Shown here one piece after another: positions 31,277-34,259 of a stretch of 34,259 nucleotides of DNA; positions within the stretch are counted from its first letter, which is position 1, and each line of letters begins with the position of its first letter. The stretch is from NCBI GenBank assembly GCA_002371675.1, contig DFGE01000031.1, positions 15,441-49,699 of the forward strand, read 5' to 3'. The stretch is from Clostridiales bacterium UBA3758 (GTDB lineage Bacteria > Bacillota > Clostridia > Oscillospirales > Oscillospiraceae). A program made the translations under genes and the position numbers. The notes under the pieces were generated by a model. It was not told the origin of the DNA. It did no database searches and saw only the letters and a program-made list of their open reading frames with translations.

Positions 31277-31990
31277 GTAGGGGACGACATCCCCGACGTC
31301 CCGTGTTGGACACCCGCCAACCTGCGTCCGTCTCCGTAGGGGCGGCTATCAGCCGCCCGCGGTTACGCGGCCGTGTTCGATCAACGCCTGTAGGGGCCGG
31401 CGTCCCCGACGTCCCGTGTTGGACACCCGCCAACCTGCATCCGTCTCCGTAGGGGAGGGGCTTGCCCCTCCCGCGGTTTCCGCATCACGCCCGTTTTTTG
31501 CACCATCCCGTAGGGGACGGCGCCCCCGACGTCCCGTGTTGGACACCCGCCAACCTGCGTCCGTCACCGTAGGGGAGGGGCTTGCCCCTCCCGCGGTTTC
31601 CGCACCACGCCCGTTTTTTGCACCATCCCGTAGGGGCCGGCACCCCGGCCGCCCGTTTCTCCAGCCTTCCTCCATGTCCGCGGGCGGCTGATAGCCGCCC
31701 CTACGACGGAAACGAACGCCCTCGCACCCATCCCGTAGGGGCCGACGCCCCCGGCGGCCCGTCTCTCCAGCCTTCCTCCATGTCTGCGGGCGGCCGAGGG
31801 CGGCCGCCCCTACGACGGAAACGAACGGCCTCGTACCCATCCCGTAGGGGACGCCACCCCCGGCGGCCCGTTTCTCCAGCCTTCCTCCATGTCCGCGGGC
31901 GGCCGAGGGCGGCCGCCCCTACGATGGAAACAAACGGCCTCGCACCGCCCGTAGGGGCGGATTGCATTCGCCCGCCCTCACACGCCATCC
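31277..31990. repeat. Array of GTAGGGG palindromic repeats
   Basis: GTAGGGG unit starts fall at 31277, 31336, 31390, 31449, 31510, 31569, 31630, 31735, 31844 and 31951. Two near-identical 120-bp blocks (31390-31509 and 31510-31629) are followed by three blocks of about 107 bp (31630-31734, 31735-31843, 31844-31950), each ending in an inverted CCCCTAC. Units contain GC-rich stem-loops and linkers such as CGTGTTGGACACCCGCCAAC. Apparent frames in both strands are artefacts of the repeat. No gene is present between malG and the GntR gene. Confidence 0.9.
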
Positions 31991-32039
31991 CTCTCCCGCC
32001 TCCCTTTCCCCGCTATCCAAAAATATTTTCATAAACCTC

Positions 32040-32092
32040 TTGACAGACGCCGCTATATGTGTTACTGTATTAATCGCTTAATACAGTAACAC
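32040..32092 (+). promoter_or_regulatory. Promoter and operator of the GntR-ABC operon
   Basis: TTGACA (32040-32045) and TACTGT (32063-32068) are 17 nt apart. A perfect 15-bp inverted repeat with a 4-nt spacer (32059-32092; half-site GTGTTACTGTATTAA) covers the -10 and start region. This is an obvious repressor site, most likely for the GntR protein encoded immediately downstream, giving autorepression of the operon. Confidence 0.85.
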
Positions 32093-32106
32093 AAAGGAGG
32101 ACTGCT

Positions 32107-32487
32107 ATGGAATGGAAATTTCGGAGCGATCTGCCGATCTACGCCCAGATCGTTGAGCAATTCCGGCAGAGCATCGTCTCCGGCAAGCTCAGCCCCGGCC
32201 AACGGCTGGAGTCGGTGCGCGATCTGTCCATGGAGGCGGGGGTGAACCCCAACACCATGCAGCGCGCCCTGCAGGAGCTGGAGCGCGAGGGCCTCGTTTA
32301 TACCCAACGCACCGCCGGGCGCTTTGTGAGCGAGGACGCGGCTGTAATCGAAAGGGGAAAAAGAGCCATGGCTATGGAAAAGATCCGCGAGTTTCTCAGC
32401 GCAATGAACAGCCTCGGCTACAGCCGGGAGGAGATCCTCTCGCTGCTGAGCGAGGAGAAGGAGGAAGAAAACAATGCCGATTCTTGA
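32107..32487 (+). CDS. GntR family regulator, YtrA subfamily
   Basis: This 126-residue protein has an N-terminal winged helix (about 8-72; LPIYAQIVEQFRQSIVSGKLSPGQRLESVRDLSMEAGVNPNTMQRALQELE) and a short C-terminal helical region instead of a ligand domain, the hallmark of the YtrA branch. These regulators commonly repress adjacent ABC transporter operons, which follow here. AAAGGAGG lies upstream. The 3' end overlaps the ATPase gene by 14 nt. Confidence 0.92.
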   Translation: MEWKFRSDLPIYAQIVEQFRQSIVSGKLSPGQRLESVRDLSMEAGVNPNTMQRALQELEREGLVYTQRTAGRFVSEDAAVIERGKRAMAMEKIREFLSAMNSLGYSREEILSLLSEEKEEENNADS

Positions 32488-33181
32488 ATGCAGGATGCTG
32501 ACCAAGCGCTACGGCGAGCTCGCCGCGCTGGACGGCGTGAACCTCGCGGTCGAGGCGGGGCACGTGGTGGGTCTGCTGGGGCCGAACGGCAGCGGCAAGA
32601 CCACGCTCATCAAGCTCGCCAACGGGCTGCTCAGCCCCACGAGCGGCGAGGTGCTGATCGGCGGGAAGCTGCCCGGTCCGGAGACCAAGAGGCTTGTCTC
32701 CTACCTGCCCGACCGCTGCTGCCTGCCCGATTGGATGAACTCTGAGCAGCTGATCGACTTTTACAGCGACTTCTACGAGGACTTTGACGCCGCGCGCGCC
32801 GGGGAGATGCTCTCCCACCTGAAGATCGACGCGAAGATGCGCGTACGCGCCATGTCCAAGGGCACGCGCGAGAAGGTGCAGCTCATCCTGGTCATGAGCC
32901 GCCGCGCGAAGCTCTACCTGCTCGACGAGCCGATCGGCGGCGTCGACCCTGCGACGCGCGACTATATCCTTGAGACCATTATCCGCAACTACGACCCCGA
33001 GGCGGCGGTCGTGATCTCCACGCACCTGATCGCGGACGTGGAGCCGATCCTGGACGAGGCGGTGTTCATCAACAACGGCCGCGTCGTGCTGCAGAAGAGC
33101 GTGGACGAGCTCCGCGCGGAGAGCGGCAAGAGCGTGGACGAGACATTCCGGGAGGTATTCAGATGCTGGGAAAACTCTTGA
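32474..33181 (+). CDS. ABC transporter ATP-binding protein
   Basis: This 235-residue ATPase has Walker A GPNGSGKT (36-43), signature MSKGT in place of LSGGQ, Walker B LYLLDEP (Asp151, Glu152) and H-loop His184 (STHL). It is similar to YtrB-type ATPases found with YtrA regulators, which export or sense cell-envelope-active compounds, but the substrate here is unknown. The start overlaps the regulator gene and lies after GGAGGAAG. The 3' end overlaps the permease gene by 19 nt. Confidence 0.93.
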   Translation: MPILECRMLTKRYGELAALDGVNLAVEAGHVVGLLGPNGSGKTTLIKLANGLLSPTSGEVLIGGKLPGPETKRLVSYLPDRCCLPDWMNSEQLIDFYSDFYEDFDAARAGEMLSHLKIDAKMRVRAMSKGTREKVQLILVMSRRAKLYLLDEPIGGVDPATRDYILETIIRNYDPEAAVVISTHLIADVEPILDEAVFINNGRVVLQKSVDELRAESGKSVDETFREVFRCWENS

Positions 33182-33954
33182 AACATGAATTTCGCGCCAC
33201 GGCGCGCATGATGCTGCCGATGCTGGCGGTGCTGTTCGGGCTGAATCTGCTGGCCGACGCCTCCATGCTGCTCGCGGAGCATACCCGCGAGGGCTTCCTG
33301 GCCTTCCTGCTGGCGCTGATCGTCGGCCTGTTCTTCGTGGGCGTGATCGTCGCGGTGGTGATGACGCTCGTGGTGCTGACGCTTCGCTTCTACCGCAACT
33401 TCTTCGGCGACGAGGGCTATGTGACCTTCACCCTGCCGGCCACCGTGCACGAGCAGCTCTGGGCGAAGCTCCTGGCCGCGCTGGTCTGGTTCTTCGCGAC
33501 CATGCTGGAGATCGCCCTCTGCTTCGGCCTGATGGGTCTCACGCTGAGCCTCATGCAGGGCTTCGACTTCAGCGGCATAGTCTGGGACAACCTGCGCGAA
33601 GCTCTCCGTCAGTTCGGTACGCTCGGCCTCGACAGTCTCTTCGCCATGCTGATCGGCACGCTCGTGATGCTGCTGCAGCTCTATGCCGCCATGTCTCTCG
33701 GCCAGATGTTCAGCAAGAAGGTGCTGATGAGCGTCGTGTTCTTCTTCGCCCTCAACCTCGTCGCGAGCATCCTCGGCAGCGCCGTCACGGTGCCGGCGCT
33801 GTTCCACCCTGTCGTCTCGCCGCAGAGCTATCCGGACGCGGTCCGTCTGTTCTCTCATCTCATTCGCTCGAACAACTTCACGCAGCTGGTCTTCGGCGTC
33901 GCGCTCTACTTCTGCTCGGTGCTCTGCCTGAAAAAGCGCCTGAACCTCGCCTGA
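33163..33954 (+). CDS. ABC transporter permease-like membrane protein
   Basis: This 263-residue, six-helix membrane protein has hydrophobic segments near residues 15-35, 40-70, 105-135, 160-180, 195-215 and 240-260. I see no strong family motif beyond the ABC-2-like pattern. It is the partner of the overlapping ATPase gene, with GGGAGG upstream of the ATG. It probably forms a small exporter or envelope-stress transporter. It is the last gene of the operon; no terminator with a U-run is seen before the repeats begin. Confidence 0.8.
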   Translation: MLGKLLKHEFRATARMMLPMLAVLFGLNLLADASMLLAEHTREGFLAFLLALIVGLFFVGVIVAVVMTLVVLTLRFYRNFFGDEGYVTFTLPATVHEQLWAKLLAALVWFFATMLEIALCFGLMGLTLSLMQGFDFSGIVWDNLREALRQFGTLGLDSLFAMLIGTLVMLLQLYAAMSLGQMFSKKVLMSVVFFFALNLVASILGSAVTVPALFHPVVSPQSYPDAVRLFSHLIRSNNFTQLVFGVALYFCSVLCLKKRLNLA

Positions 33955-34002
33955 GCCGCGCACAGCGCCCCTCCCCGATGTCCCGCGGAACGCACCCACC
34001 CC

Positions 34003-34259
34003 GTAGGGGACGGCGTCCCCGACGTCCCGCTTGCCTTCCCCTTGAGGGGAAGGTGCCCCAGTGCGCACACTGGGGCGGATGAGGTGCCCCCGACCCCGCG
34101 CCCCGGTTCGTCCGCCCCCGTAGGGGAGGGGCTTGCCCCTCCCGCGGTTTCCGCATCACGCCCGTTTTTTGCGCCATCCCGTAGGGGCCGACGTCCTCGA
34201 CGTCCCGTCTCTCCAGCCTTCCTCCATGTCTGCGGGCGGCCGAGGGCGGCCGCCCCTAC
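34003..34259. repeat. Second GTAGGGG repeat cluster (runs off the window)
   Basis: Units start at 34003, 34120 and 34181. The 61-bp block at 34120-34180 nearly equals 31449-31509, and 34181-34259 matches 31735-31813. Between them, 34034-34053 (CCTTCCCC/GGGGAAGG) and 34055-34076 (GCCCCAGTG/CACTGGGGC) form two further hairpins of a different family. The stretch 33955-34002 before it holds nothing recognised. Confidence 0.85.

Noticed and set aside
31277..31990. Possible CRISPR array
   Set aside because: Repeats are palindromic, of mixed length and directly adjacent, without uniform unique spacers, and no cas gene is present.
31349..32034. Several overlapping frames of 90-160 codons on both strands
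   Set aside because: They are products of the GTAGGGG repeat array, with periodic peptides repeating every 107-120 bp and no start signals.

Overview
The window looks like a chromosomal fragment from an uncultivated, high-GC, gut-type Firmicute (Eubacteriales, probably Oscillospiraceae or Christensenellales-like). The basis is strong Shine-Dalgarno sites, carbohydrate-catabolic content, and families of GTAGGGG palindromic repeats that I associate with such genomes. This placement is inference; there is no rRNA or tRNA here to anchor it.

Layout. (1) 47-5237: a cytosolic glycoside/ester catabolic operon: type-B carboxylesterase, NagZ-like GH3, beta-phosphoglucomutase and a GH78-like protein, translationally coupled from the GH3 onward, followed by a decayed CBM6-like gene end. 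(2) 5540-8824: an AT-richer accessory stretch on the minus strand with a GNAT acetyltransferase, a hemolysin III/PAQR membrane protein and a resolvase-like protein lacking its catalytic N-terminus, separated by repeats and a chain of hairpins. (3) 8825-11418: an AraC regulator divergent from a GH35/GH42-like beta-galactosidase (DUF5597 type). (4) 11444-18260: a Crp/Fnr-type regulator divergent from a six-gene operon: two Gfo/Idh/MocA oxidoreductases, two TIM-barrel isomerase-like proteins, a CGDB (ex-DUF6379) protein and a GPH-family sugar transporter. This is the gene set expected for oxidative (3-keto) cleavage of C- or O-glycosides, and is the most interesting metabolic system here. (5) 18565-23456: esterase, GH43 and GH3, a xylan/arabinoxylan-type hydrolysis operon. 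(6) 24589-31181: LacI regulator, malQ and malEFG, a maltodextrin system. (7) 32107-33954: a YtrA-type GntR regulator with an ABC ATPase and permease, under a promoter overlapped by a perfect 15-bp inverted repeat.

The non-coding DNA is unusually structured. There is a 159-bp MITE in two copies, each flanked by TAA; one copy sits inside another repeat whose empty site is also in the window, and the other abuts the lacI stop codon. Three intergenic regions hold chains of consecutive near-perfect hairpins with different sequences. A related module (GCTTTTCGCCAT or TTTCGCCATC followed by an ATAATCAT-type core) lies directly before the start codons of three genes and seems to carry their ribosome binding sites. 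A 115-nt multibranched palindrome precedes malF and has an inverted relative at 23.9 kb. GTAGGGG palindromes form arrays at 31.3-32.0 kb and 34.0-34.26 kb, with a single copy inside the glycoside operon.

How the genes work together (inference): esterases remove acyl groups; GH43, GH3, GH78-like and GH35/42-like enzymes, all without visible signal peptides, act on imported oligosaccharides or glycosides; the oxidoreductase/eliminase operon handles glycosides resistant to ordinary hydrolysis; and the mal system handles starch products. Each block has its own local regulator (AraC, Crp/Fnr, LacI, GntR).
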